Assembly: GCA_003670455.1 (NCBI GenBank)
Contig: QWRK01000004.1
Span: 1-34,003, forward strand
Source: Candidatus Aquidulcis sp.
GTDB taxonomy: Bacteria > Chloroflexota > Limnocylindria > Limnocylindrales > Limnocylindraceae
Direction of reading: 5' to 3'
DNA: 34,003 bases
Part shown: one piece after another, positions 10,543 through 17,639 of the stretch
How positions within the stretch are numbered: the stretch's first letter is position 1
Layout: each line of letters begins with the position of its first letter
Position numbers and translations under genes: made by a program
The notes under the pieces: generated by a model
Seen by the model: the letters and a program-made list of their open reading frames with translations, nothing else
Database searches by the model: none
What the model was told of the DNA's origin: nothing

Positions 10543-11139
10543 CTACAGCTCCTCGCCGAGTGCGTAGCGCACGAAGCGCCGTACTCGGATGTTCTCACCA
10601 ATCGTGGCAATCGCGTTCGTAATCAGCTGACCAACGGTCTCATCGCCGTCGCGGAATGGCTGATCAAGAAGGCAGACCTCTTCGAACCACTTGCGTAGCT
10701 GCCCCTCAACGATCTGGGCCCGAATCGCCTCGGGCTTCTTGGCGAGCGCCTCATCCTCAAGGAGTGCGGCGCGCTTCGCCTCGAGTGCAGCGGCTGGGAT
10801 CTGCTCCTGGCTCACGTAGAGCGGGTGAAGTCCTGCGATCTGCATCGCGATGTCTTTCACCAGCTTCTGGAACTGCTCATTGCGCGCGACGAAGTCTGTC
10901 TCGCAGTTGATCTCAAGAAGCACGCCGACACGGCCGCCGGTATGGATGTACGAAGAGACGAGTCCCTCACGTGCATCACGGCCGGCCTTCTTCGCGGCGG
11001 CGGCTAGGCCAGCCTCACGAAGTGCCAGTACGGCCTTCTCAACATCACCGCCGCACTCTTCGAGTGCGCGCTTGCAATCCATCATCCCAGCGCCCGTGCG
11101 CTCGCGTAGGTCTCGTACCGCCTCTGCGCTAATCGCCAT
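10543..11139 (-). CDS. tsf: Elongation factor Ts (short form)
   Basis: EF-Ts is the nucleotide exchange factor of EF-Tu. The product has 198 aa: the UBA-like N-terminus (VRDLRERTGAGMMDCKRALE), the core with the EF-Tu-contact segment (NCETDFVARNEQFQ), and the final QPFRD and IGENIRVRRFVRYALGE blocks. It is the compact single-core form seen in Thermus, Chloroflexota and similar groups, compared with about 280 aa in E. coli. The ATG at 11139 has a strong AAGGAGG site 10 bases after the rpsB stop, so both are made from one message. Confidence 0.96.
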   Translation of the reverse strand: MAISAEAVRDLRERTGAGMMDCKRALEECGGDVEKAVLALREAGLAAAAKKAGRDAREGLVSSYIHTGGRVGVLLEINCETDFVARNEQFQKLVKDIAMQIAGLHPLYVSQEQIPAAALEAKRAALLEDEALAKKPEAIRAQIVEGQLRKWFEEVCLLDQPFRDGDETVGQLITNAIATIGENIRVRRFVRYALGEEL

Positions 11140-11149
11140 GGTGGCCTCC

Positions 11150-12019
11150 TTACACTGCTGGGGTGGTGTCGACGGCGGGCGTTGGCTCCTCGTCAGGCGA
11201 GAAGCTCAGCGTGCCGGTGGCACTCAGCGCAGCAACGAGGTCGTCCTGCACATCAGAAGCATCAGGTGCATCTGCAGCGTTCTCTGCAGCAGCGGCAGCG
11301 GCCTCCTGCGCCTCGAGCTCAGGCAGACGTGCAGCACGAATTGCCGCGCCTTCGATAACCGCGTCAGCGACGGCGGTGCAGATCAAGCGAATGCACTTGA
11401 TTGCGTCGTCGTTCACTGGGATCGGGTAATTCAGCAGATCGGGATTCACGTTGGTGTCGGCGGTGCCGACAACAGGGATCCCGAGCTTGTTCGCCTCAAT
11501 CGCGGCGAGCGTCTCGCGGCTTGGGTCAATGATGAAGACCATGCCTGGGGCCTTGCGCAGACGGCGCATGCCGCCAAGCGCTCCGCGAAGCTTCTCTAGC
11601 TTGTCGCCAAGCTTGGAGGCCTCCTTCTTCGACATGATGTCGAACTCGCCAGCCTGCTCTCGTGCCTCAAGCTGCTCCATGAGGGTGAGGCGCTTGCGGA
11701 TCGTCGTGAAGTTGGTGAGCATGCCGCCGAGCCAGCGCTTGATCACGTATGGCTGACCGGCGCGGGTCGCCTCTTCCTGAATTGGCGCCTGTGCCTGCTT
11801 CTTGGTGCCGACGAAGAGAATGGTCTCCCCGTTTGCGCTCGCGTCGCGGACGGCGTCGAGGGCAATCTGCAGGTGCTTCGCGCTCTTGGCGAGGTCGAGG
11901 ATGTGGATCCCGTTGCGCTGCGCGTAGATAAACGGCGCCATCTTGGGATTCCATCGGCGTGTCTGGTGCCCGAAGTGGGCTCCGACCTCGAGGAGGTCGC
12001 GCATCGTTACTGGTGCCAT
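11150..12019 (-). CDS. rpsB: 30S ribosomal protein S2 with acidic C-terminal tail
   Basis: S2 binds the back of the 30S subunit and is needed for S1 docking. The ATG at 12019 follows an AAGGAGAAC site and gives 289 aa beginning MAPVTMRDLLEVGAHFGHQT; longer upstream frames start inside the leader and are rejected. Core blocks are present: RRWNPKMAPFIYAQRNGIHI, FVGTKKQAQ, RWLGGMLTNFTTI and GIPVVGTADTNVNPD. After about residue 231 there is a tail of nearly 60 residues rich in Ala, Glu and Asp, not part of the usual S2 fold. It heads the rpsB-tsf-pyrH-frr run and has its own promoter and a structured leader. Confidence 0.96.
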   Translation of the reverse strand: MAPVTMRDLLEVGAHFGHQTRRWNPKMAPFIYAQRNGIHILDLAKSAKHLQIALDAVRDASANGETILFVGTKKQAQAPIQEEATRAGQPYVIKRWLGGMLTNFTTIRKRLTLMEQLEAREQAGEFDIMSKKEASKLGDKLEKLRGALGGMRRLRKAPGMVFIIDPSRETLAAIEANKLGIPVVGTADTNVNPDLLNYPIPVNDDAIKCIRLICTAVADAVIEGAAIRAARLPELEAQEAAAAAAENAADAPDASDVQDDLVAALSATGTLSFSPDEEPTPAVDTTPAV

Positions 12020-12145
12020 AGTTCTCCTTGCACGGTTATTCCACCGCGGGGCGCCGTCACGACCCCGAAGGGCCACCGTAGTGAGGCGTCTTGTTCCGCG
12101 TGCGTATTTCGACCCCTTTCGGGGGCGGACGTCCGATTCGGACGC
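12020..12145 (-). promoter_or_regulatory. Structured 5' leader of rpsB
   Basis: The predicted leader of about 125 bases holds three compact hairpins on the minus strand: CGTCCG-AAT-CGGACG at the very 5' end (12144-12130), CCCC-GAAA-GGGG with a GNRA-type loop (12124-12113) and GGCCC-UUCG-GGGUC with a UUCG tetraloop (12074-12061). S2 leaders are regulatory in several bacteria through binding of S2 itself, so this is a candidate autoregulatory element. I cannot match it to a named leader family. Confidence 0.5.
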
Positions 12146-12151
12146 TCGGGA

Positions 12152-12160
12152 ATCCTAGCA
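12152..12160 (-). promoter_or_regulatory. Extended -10 promoter of rpsB
   Basis: The minus strand reads TGC-TAGGAT with TTC following, an extended -10. A GC-rich inverted repeat (GGGGC ... GCCCC, 12162-12176) that reaches the yraN stop codon ends next to it. No consensus -35 is visible. The TAGGATTC string recurs at rpsP and rpmF. Confidence 0.55.
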
Positions 12161-12175
12161 CGGGGCGCCGAGCCC

Positions 12176-12523
12176 CTAGGCGACCCCCCGGATGAGGCGC
12201 AGACGCTCGCGTCCTGGACTGCCGAGTACGAGAAGGAGGTCGATGCGGCACCCCTCTGGGAGGCGGGCACGCTGCCGCCGCAGAGCCCGCATCTTGCGTG
12301 CTCCCAGGAGCTCTGATGGTGAGGCTGCACCGACGGAGCCACGGCGACGCACCTCGATGGCTACAAGGGAGCCGCGCGGGTCACGGGCAAGTAGGTCGAC
12401 CTCAAGTCGGCCCAGTCTCAGGTTGCGCGAGAGGATTACCCAACCGCTGCGAACTAGGGATCGCGCCGCCAGATCTTCAGTCTCACGGCCGACGATTGAA
12501 CGCTGTGCAGGGCTGCTTGTCAC
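12176..12523 (-). CDS. yraN: YraN/UPF0102 family endonuclease-like protein
   Basis: A 115-aa protein of the UPF0102 family, which has a restriction-endonuclease-like fold related to Holliday-junction resolvases; the physiological role is not established. Signature blocks are visible: GRETEDLAARSLVRSGWVIL, SRNLRLGRLEVDLLARDP and VAIEVRRRG, giving the E...D...ExK-like arrangement in which the last Lys is replaced by Arg (EVRRR). The C-terminus with RIDLLLV fits the family. The GTG at 12523 lies 47 bases after the rnhB stop with a weak GGGAG upstream. The rnhB-yraN pair is a common neighbourhood. Confidence 0.85.
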   Translation of the reverse strand: MTSSPAQRSIVGRETEDLAARSLVRSGWVILSRNLRLGRLEVDLLARDPRGSLVAIEVRRRGSVGAASPSELLGARKMRALRRQRARLPEGCRIDLLLVLGSPGRERLRLIRGVA

Positions 12524-12570
12524 TACGGCATGCTCCCAGCGGTGCCGTACCAGTGGCGTTCACTAGGGAG

Positions 12571-13242
12571 TTAGCTACGCGGCAGCAAACCAATGCGTGC
12601 TGCAACCGGGGCGTAGGTGCGGCGATGATGCGGCGTGATGCCAAGCGAATCAAGCGCGGCAAGATGCACAGGTGCGGGATAGCCCACATTGGACTCCCAC
12701 CCGTAGCCGGGGTAGCGCCGTGCGAGTTCGGCCATGAGTTTGTCTCGAAGGACCTTTGCGACGATTGAGGCGCAAGCGATCGCATAGACCGACTGGTCAC
12801 CACGAACGACCGTCGCGTGTGGCCCAATCAGGTCACGAAGCTCACGCGCGCTACTCCCATCAACGAGGGCAAAGTCTGGCGCCGCTCCCCTTCTGCGAGA
12901 GAGCTGCGCTACGGCGCGAGCCATGGCGCGATGCGATGCAGCACGCGGATTGATGCGCTCTACCTCTCGCGCCGAAGCGGCACCAATACCGATAGCGATC
13001 GCAACGTCTCGAATCTGCTGTGCGAGTACGACGCGACGTGCGGGCGTCAGCATCTTCGAATCTCGAACACCGGGGATCGGATCCCCTGCAGGCATAAGGA
13101 TCGCGCAGGCGACCACAGGTCCGGCGAGCGGGGCGAGACCAACCTCATCGATGCCAATCACGGCACGGTCAGGGTGTCCGTGGCGCAGCTCCAGTTCGCG
13201 AGTTGGCAGTGTGCGGCCACTCGTGGGCCGCAGGTCGCTCAC
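12571..13242 (-). CDS. rnhB: Ribonuclease HII with altered GRG motif
   Basis: RNase HII cuts the RNA strand of RNA-DNA hybrids and removes single ribonucleotides from DNA. The 223-aa protein keeps the four acidic metal ligands: Asp32-Glu33 (GIDEVG), Asp128 (ALVDG) and Asp149 (RGDQS), as well as VRDSKML, CASIVAKVLRDKLM and HHRRTYAPV. The family motif after the first acidic pair is normally GRG (DEVGRGPLAGP), but here residues 35-37 read GLA. In Thermotoga RNase HII that GRG reads the ribonucleotide-DNA junction, so specificity may differ. The GTG at 13242 overlaps the rplS stop (GTGA). Confidence 0.95.
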   Translation of the reverse strand: MSDLRPTSGRTLPTRELELRHGHPDRAVIGIDEVGLAPLAGPVVACAILMPAGDPIPGVRDSKMLTPARRVVLAQQIRDVAIAIGIGAASAREVERINPRAASHRAMARAVAQLSRRRGAAPDFALVDGSSARELRDLIGPHATVVRGDQSVYAIACASIVAKVLRDKLMAELARRYPGYGWESNVGYPAPVHLAALDSLGITPHHRRTYAPVAARIGLLPRS

Positions 13243-13910
13243 TCCGGAGCCTTCTCCGATGCCTCAGCGGCTGGCGCATCAACAGGTGCGCTCTCTTCGG
13301 TCGCGACGTCAGCGGTCACCTCGGCCACTTCGGCAGCTGGCGCCTCAGCGATTGGTGCTTCAGCGACAGGAGCCTCAGCAACAACCTCGGCTGCAGTTGC
13401 AGCAGCGGCGGCCTCTTCAGCAGCAACGGCTGCGGCGGCGGTAGCGGCTACTGCCGCCTCCTCAGCTGCAACGACTGCGGCGGCAGCGGCGATCACGGCA
13501 TCTGCTTCGTCCTTGATCGCCTTCTTTGCGGCGGCCTTCACTTCGTTCTTTGCAATGTCGGTGGCGCTATCGCGGCGCTCGCGGAGCGACGACTGCTTGC
13601 CAACACGATCACGGAGGAAGTAGAGCTGGGCGCGATTCGACACACCGTGGCGGACCACTTCAATCTTCTCGATGCGTGGGCTGTGCACCTTGAATGTTCG
13701 CTCAACGCCAACGCCTGAGGCGATGCGTCGGACGGTGATGTTCAAGCCGAGTCCGCCGCCGCGTAGGCGCATGACGGTGCCCTCGAATACCTGAATGCGC
13801 TCTCGGTTCCCTTCAACGACCTTTGCCGACACCTTCACGGTGTCGCCGGTCTTGATCTCCGGGAGATCGCTCTTCATCTGGGCATTAGTCAGCGTGCGGA
13901 TCAAATCCAT
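13239..13910 (-). CDS. rplS: 50S ribosomal protein L19 with long Ala/Glu tail
   Basis: L19 lies at the subunit interface near bridge B8. The first 115 or so residues are standard L19: LPEIKTGDTVKVSAKVVEG, ERIQVFEGTVMRLRGGG, ITVRRIASGVGVERTF, HSPRIEKIEV and RAQLYFLRDRVGK. The protein then runs on to 223 aa through a Lys/Ala linker (AKNEVKAAAKKAIKDEADA) and about 90 residues of Ala, Glu, Pro and Val in near-repeats such as VAEAPIAEAPAAE. Typical L19 is about 115 aa. The frame is intact and ends by overlapping rnhB. A GGAG site precedes the ATG, and the leader carries a strong hairpin. Confidence 0.96.
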   Translation of the reverse strand: MDLIRTLTNAQMKSDLPEIKTGDTVKVSAKVVEGNRERIQVFEGTVMRLRGGGLGLNITVRRIASGVGVERTFKVHSPRIEKIEVVRHGVSNRAQLYFLRDRVGKQSSLRERRDSATDIAKNEVKAAAKKAIKDEADAVIAAAAAVVAAEEAAVAATAAAAVAAEEAAAAATAAEVVAEAPVAEAPIAEAPAAEVAEVTADVATEESAPVDAPAAEASEKAPE

Positions 13911-13927
13911 GATTAGTCTCCGTGGTG

Positions 13928-13946
13928 GCCGACAGAACCTGTCGGC
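13928..13946 (-). promoter_or_regulatory. 5'-terminal hairpin of the rplS transcript
   Basis: A perfect 8-bp inverted repeat (GCCGACAG / CTGTCGGC) with a 3-base loop begins 4 or so bases from the predicted transcription start and ends about 17 bases before the rplS ATG. There is no U-tract. It may stabilise the mRNA or bind a regulator; function is inferred. Confidence 0.5.
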
Positions 13947-13956
13947 GCGGGCGGTG

Positions 13957-13965
13957 AGAATAGCA
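13957..13965 (-). promoter_or_regulatory. Extended -10 promoter of rplS
   Basis: The minus strand reads TGC-TATTCT. A perfect 7-bp inverted repeat, AGGCCCC / GGGGCCT (13967-13982), lies directly upstream, in the place of a -35 element and just after the trmD stop at 13987. The dyad may be a U-less terminator of the trmD message or part of the promoter. Confidence 0.55.
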
Positions 13966-13986
13966 CAGGCCCCCTGGGGCCTCCCC

Positions 13987-14697
13987 TTACGACCCCTCGC
14001 TCCCCTTCGCAGGCTTGGCGAGGTCAGGGCGCTGGCGCTGGGTGCGACGAACCGCCTCCTCGTGCCGCCAGGCGGCTACCCCCGCGTGATTCCCAGAGAG
14101 GAGGATCTCCGGCACCCCTACGCCTCGGAACTCCGCCGGGCGGGTGAACTGGGGGTACTCCAAGAGGTCCCCAGAGAACGACTCCTCAGAGAGCGACGCG
14201 GCATCAATCGCCCCAGGGACGAGGCGCAGGATCGCATCACAGAGGACGATCGCGGCTGGCTCGCCCCCAGAGAGGACGAAGTCGCCAAGGCTGAGCTCGA
14301 GATCAACGTAGGCGCGAACGCGGTCATCCACCCCCTCGTAGCGCCCGCAGATGATGATCAGATGTGAGGCTGCGGCCAACGCTCGAACGCGCGGCTGGCG
14401 TAGGCGTTCACCACCCGCATCAAAGAGGATGACGGTGGAGTCTGGCCCGCGCAGCGCGTCAATCGCCTCAACCAGCGGCTCTGGCCGCAGGAGCATCCCT
14501 GCCCCACCGCCATACGGTTCGTCATCCACTGAGCGGTGCTTTCCGATCCCCCAAGTGCGCAGGTCATGACAGGTGAGAGTTGCCAAGCCGCGCTCAAGGG
14601 CGCGTGCTGGAATGCTGGCGGAGAGCGCCGACATGATCGTCTCCGGGAAGAGAGAGATCACATCGATCTTCAGCACTGGGCGAACCTCTTCGCTCAT
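13987..14697 (-). CDS. trmD: tRNA (guanine37-N1)-methyltransferase
   Basis: TrmD methylates G37 of tRNAs using S-adenosylmethionine through a trefoil-knot (SPOUT) fold and prevents frameshifting. The 236-aa protein has DVISLFPETI at the N-terminus, the hallmark HDLRTWGIGKHRSVDDEPYG with GGGAGM following, the knot loop LIIICGRYEGVDDRV, ELSLGDFVLSGGE with the catalytic Asp, and the ending PEILLSGNHAGVAAWR. A basic tail of about 25 residues closes it. The ATG at 14697 overlaps the rimM stop (ATGA). The rpsP-rimM-trmD-rplS order is classical. Confidence 0.97.
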   Translation of the reverse strand: MSEEVRPVLKIDVISLFPETIMSALSASIPARALERGLATLTCHDLRTWGIGKHRSVDDEPYGGGAGMLLRPEPLVEAIDALRGPDSTVILFDAGGERLRQPRVRALAAASHLIIICGRYEGVDDRVRAYVDLELSLGDFVLSGGEPAAIVLCDAILRLVPGAIDAASLSEESFSGDLLEYPQFTRPAEFRGVGVPEILLSGNHAGVAAWRHEEAVRRTQRQRPDLAKPAKGSEGS

Positions 14698-15335
14698 GCG
14701 TCACCTGCCGGGGGCTTGGCGGAGCGCTGCTTCGGCCGGCGTGAAGCCTTCGCGGCACGTAGTGACGCAACGCTGCCAGGCGTCTTCTGTGGGCCACGTC
14801 GACGAGGTGCCTTCGCTGCACGAACGGTGAGCTCTGAGCCAGTCAAATCCGCAACGATGCGTCCCTCTCGGGGCGCGAATTCCACGATGACCGCCGCAAC
14901 AGCGGGGAGGTCAATCTCTCCGCCATCCGGTGTCTGCACAACGTAAACCTCGGCGCCACCGGCGCGATAGAGATCACGAACCTCGCCAATGATCTCGCCT
15001 TGCGGGTCGCGCACCGTCACCCCAATCACTTCATCCCAGAGCACACGGTCTGGCGGGATTTGCACCTGCGCAGCTGGGATTGTGAGATATGCGCCAATGA
15101 GGCGCTCACCTGCCAGTCGACTCTGCACCTCGCCGAATCGTACGAAAAGACCAGGAGAGCTTGGAGTGACTTCAAGAATAGTGAGGACACGATCTGAGCT
15201 CTCGATAGAGAGACGCGCGCCTGGAATAAAGCGCTGTTCAGGAGTATCCGTCAGGACTTCGAGCCGGAGCGAGCCGTCAAGACCGCGAACGCCGCGCACC
15301 TGCGCAACGCGCAGGTCAGTCGTTGCATCAGCCAA
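14694..15335 (-). CDS. rimM: 16S rRNA processing protein RimM
   Basis: RimM binds S19 and helps mature the 30S head. The N-terminal RimM domain begins LRVAQVRGVRGLDGSLRLEV and the PRC-barrel follows (VIGVTVRDPQGEIIGEVRDL, EVYVVQTPDGGEIDLPAV). After the barrel a basic tail of about 45 residues, rich in Arg, Lys and Pro, is not usual for the family. The start is uncertain: the TTG at 15335 overlaps the khpA stop by 8 bases, and another TTG at 15374 would add 13 residues and overlap more of khpA; neither has a well-placed Shine-Dalgarno. Confidence 0.92.
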   Translation of the reverse strand: MADATTDLRVAQVRGVRGLDGSLRLEVLTDTPEQRFIPGARLSIESSDRVLTILEVTPSSPGLFVRFGEVQSRLAGERLIGAYLTIPAAQVQIPPDRVLWDEVIGVTVRDPQGEIIGEVRDLYRAGGAEVYVVQTPDGGEIDLPAVAAVIVEFAPREGRIVADLTGSELTVRAAKAPRRRGPQKTPGSVASLRAAKASRRPKQRSAKPPAGDA

Positions 15336-15561
15336 TTTCGAGGACGTAGTTCTCTCCGGTGCGATTTGAGACAACCTTCAACAGGCTGCGCATAGCCTTG
15401 GCAATGCTGCCGTTGCGTCCGATCACTCGGCCCATGTCCTCTTCGTCGACGAGAAGGCGCAAGATAATGGCGTCGCCATCCTCTTCTACTTCAACGCTGA
15501 CACCGTCTGGGTTATCGGCAAGCGACTTCGCGACGTACTCAACAAGCTGCGCTGCTGCCAC
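15328..15561 (-). CDS. khpA: KH-domain RNA-binding protein KhpA
   Basis: A 77-aa single KH domain protein (YlqC/KhpA family), an RNA chaperone-like protein that pairs with KhpB (Jag) in Gram-positive bacteria. The KH signature is IGRNGSIAKAMRSLLKV, containing the GxxG loop (GRNG), preceded by LRLLVDEEDMGRV. It starts with GTG directly after the rpsP stop (TAA-GTG), so translation must be coupled, and it overlaps rimM. The rpsP-khpA-rimM order is widely conserved. No khpB lies in the window. Confidence 0.92.
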   Translation of the reverse strand: MAAAQLVEYVAKSLADNPDGVSVEVEEDGDAIILRLLVDEEDMGRVIGRNGSIAKAMRSLLKVVSNRTGENYVLEIG

Positions 15562-16080
15562 TTAGGCCTCCTCGGCGGCAGGTGCCGCCTCTGCTGGTGC
15601 CGCTTCGGCAACGAGTGCAGCTTCAACAGCCGCGACTTCCTCTGCCGGTGCCGCTTCAGCGACAGGTGCATCTTCAACCGGAGCAGACTCAGGAGCTGCA
15701 GCATCAGCGGTCGCCTCAACAGCAGCCTCTGGTGCAGCTTCAACGACAACCGTTGGCTCTTCGACAACTGGTCGCGTGCCAGGCTTGGTGTAGCCAGGCG
15801 TTGCAGCCTTGGCCAACGTCTTGCCGCCCATGGCGATACCGCCGGCGCGCGCCTTGGTAATCAGCTTGCCAACGACATCAGATGGCTGTGCGCCCTTGGC
15901 GATCCAGGCATCAACCTTGGCGAGATCAAGCACCAGCGTCAGCGGCTCGGTGCGTGGGTTGTAGTGGCCAAGAATTTCTAGCGAGCGACCATCTCGAGGC
16001 GAACGGCGATCGGTGGCAACCACGCGATACGATGGCTGCTTAGATGCGCCCACGCGGGTCAAACGGATCCGAACACTCAT
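15562..16080 (-). CDS. rpsP: 30S ribosomal protein S16 with acidic Ala/Glu tail
   Basis: S16 is an early-binding 30S assembly protein. Residues 1 to about 85 are standard: [20 protein letters not shown], then [27 protein letters not shown] and [17 protein letters not shown]. The protein continues to 172 aa, about double the usual length, with a tail of Ala, Glu, Pro and Val after roughly residue 105 (for example [18 protein letters not shown]). The ATG at 16080 has a GGAGG site about 11 bases upstream. The tail resembles that of L19 in composition. It heads the rpsP-khpA-rimM-trmD run. Confidence 0.96.
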   Translation of the reverse strand: MSVRIRLTRVGASKQPSYRVVATDRRSPRDGRSLEILGHYNPRTEPLTLVLDLAKVDAWIAKGAQPSDVVGKLITKARAGGIAMGGKTLAKAATPGYTKPGTRPVVEEPTVVVEAAPEAAVEATADAAAPESAPVEDAPVAEAAPAEEVAAVEAALVAEAAPAEAAPAAEEA

Positions 16081-16101
16081 CCCTGATGCATCCTCCGAGG
16101 C

Positions 16102-16144
16102 GCCGCCCCTTCCGGAGCGGCTGGTGGCCCTGGCGTTGCCAGGG
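16102..16144 (-). promoter_or_regulatory. Two strong hairpins in the rpsP leader
   Basis: On the minus strand CCCTGGC-AAC-GCCAGGG (16144-16128) is followed by GCCGCUCC-GGAA-GGGGCGGC (16121-16102; one G-U pair, GNRA-type loop). Both lie between the predicted start near 16151 and the rpsP ribosome site, and neither has a U-tract. A leader regulated by a ribosomal protein is possible; I do not recognise a named family. Confidence 0.5.
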
Positions 16145-16157
16145 GGTCAGTCCGTGA

Positions 16158-16163
16158 ATCCTA
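16158..16163 (-). promoter_or_regulatory. -10 element of rpsP
   Basis: TAGGAT followed by TC on the minus strand, the same string as before rpsB and rpmF. It directly adjoins and overlaps by one base a perfect dyad AGCCGC-TCA-GCGGCT (16163-16177), which lies between it and the ffh stop at 16200. No TGn extension and no clear -35 are visible, so this promoter is less certain than those of rpsB and rplS. Confidence 0.45.
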
Positions 16164-16199
16164 GCCGCTCAGCGGCTCGGGCGCATCTCTCCCCGTGGA

Positions 16200-17633
16200 C
16201 TAGCGCCGTTTGCCACCCTTTTTGGCCCGCTTCTCACGCTTCGCCGCCTTGGGAGGGATCCGCCCGCCGGCGTGCTTGCCAGGGAGGCCGGCCCCACCGC
16301 CCATCAGCCGGCTCGGGTCTCCGCCGCCAGCACGTCGCATCAGGGTCCGCATCTCCTCAAGTCGCTTGACCAGCCTGTTGACCTCCTCGATGGCTCGCCC
16401 AGCCCCTGCGGCAATGCGCCGACGTCGTGGCAGGGTCAGCAGGGCTGGGTCGCGCCGTTCGGCGGGGGTCATCGAGAGGATGATCGCCTCTGTGCGCTTC
16501 AGTTCTCCGCTGGCGACGGCGGCTTCCGCCTGCTCTGCCATGCCGCCCATACCCGGAATCATCTTGACCACCTGGCCGATCGGTCCGAGCGACGACATCT
16601 GACGGAGTTGACCGAGAAGGTCGTCAAAGGTCATGCCGCCGCGCAGCGCGCGAGCCTCTGCCGCCTTCGCACGTACTTCAGCGTCGGGTGCTGCCATCGG
16701 TCCAATCTCTGCATCTCGAACGCGCTCTGCCAGCGTGGCGAGATCACCCATGTCGAGAATGCGGTTGGCGATGCGCTCGGGATGGAATCGCTCCAGCGCA
16801 TCGGAACGCTCGCCGGTACCGACGTAGACCACGGGAATTCCTGCACCGCCGGCGATAGAGAGCGCGGCCCCGCCGCGTGCATCGCCGTCAAGTTTGGAGA
16901 GGATCAGGCCGGTCGGTTCGGCGATTGACTTAAACCCTTCGGCAATCGCCAGTGCTGACTGCCCCGTCGCCGCGTCAAGCACCAAGAGGCGTTCACGTGG
17001 CTTCGTGGCGTCGCGGAGATCACGCAACTCCTCCAGCAGCTCATCGTCGAGGGTGGTGCGACCAGAGCTGTCGATGATCACCACGTCAAGGCCGAGACGT
17101 CGGGCGGCAGCAATCGCGCGCGTTCCGATCTCTGCGACCGGAGTGCCGATCGGTTCACGATGCATGGGCACCTTGATGGCGGCGGCCAAGGTCGCAAGCT
17201 GCTCTGCCGCTGCTGGACGACGAGGATCGGCGGCAACGAGCAGCGGACGGCGACCATCTTTCGCCAAGCGATAGGCAAGCTTTGCGGCCGTTGTTGTTTT
17301 GCCTGCACCTTGCAGGCCGAGCAGGAGGATGGTTGCCGGTCGCTCGCGCAGGTCAAGGTCGCGACCAGATCCGCCAAGCGTTTCCGTTAGCGCGCTGTGC
17401 AGGATTCCCAGCATGCGCTCGCCAGCGCCGAGACCGCCAACGATCTCACTTGCGCGTGCCCGCTCGCTGATGCGCTCCAACAGCTGCGCGACAACGGGCA
17501 TCGCAACATCAGCGCCGACCAGTGAGGTGCGGATGTCGGCAAGGCCGGCCTCAAGATCGGCGGCACTGATTCGCCCACTCCCCGTAAGGCGGCGAAGTGA
17601 GGCCCGAAGACTGCTACCGAGCGCGTCAAACAT
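16200..17633 (-). CDS. ffh: Signal recognition particle protein Ffh
   Basis: Ffh binds signal sequences of nascent membrane proteins and, as a GTPase, docks with FtsY. The 477-aa product has the N domain, the G domain with GLQGAGKTTTAAKLA (106-120), ADPRRPAAAEQL and YVGTGERSDALERF, and the M domain ending in a basic Gly/Lys tail. Several signatures deviate: the usual DTAGR is DSSGR (188-192), TKLDGD is SKLDGD (246-251), and the SRP-RNA-binding SRRxRIAxGSG is PRRRRIAAGAG (402-412). The key Asp, Lys and Arg residues are kept. The ATG at 17633 lies 6 bases after a -10 hexamer, so the mRNA is probably leaderless. Confidence 0.96.
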   Translation of the reverse strand: MFDALGSSLRASLRRLTGSGRISAADLEAGLADIRTSLVGADVAMPVVAQLLERISERARASEIVGGLGAGERMLGILHSALTETLGGSGRDLDLRERPATILLLGLQGAGKTTTAAKLAYRLAKDGRRPLLVAADPRRPAAAEQLATLAAAIKVPMHREPIGTPVAEIGTRAIAAARRLGLDVVIIDSSGRTTLDDELLEELRDLRDATKPRERLLVLDAATGQSALAIAEGFKSIAEPTGLILSKLDGDARGGAALSIAGGAGIPVVYVGTGERSDALERFHPERIANRILDMGDLATLAERVRDAEIGPMAAPDAEVRAKAAEARALRGGMTFDDLLGQLRQMSSLGPIGQVVKMIPGMGGMAEQAEAAVASGELKRTEAIILSMTPAERRDPALLTLPRRRRIAAGAGRAIEEVNRLVKRLEEMRTLMRRAGGGDPSRLMGGGAGLPGKHAGGRIPPKAAKREKRAKKGGKRR

Positions 17634-17639
17634 GCCTAG

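Noticed and set aside
16080-16092. A 4-codon ORF (MHQG) overlapping the rpsP start as ATGA
   Set aside because: Its ATG abuts the GGAGG site, which is too close for initiation; that site more likely serves rpsP.
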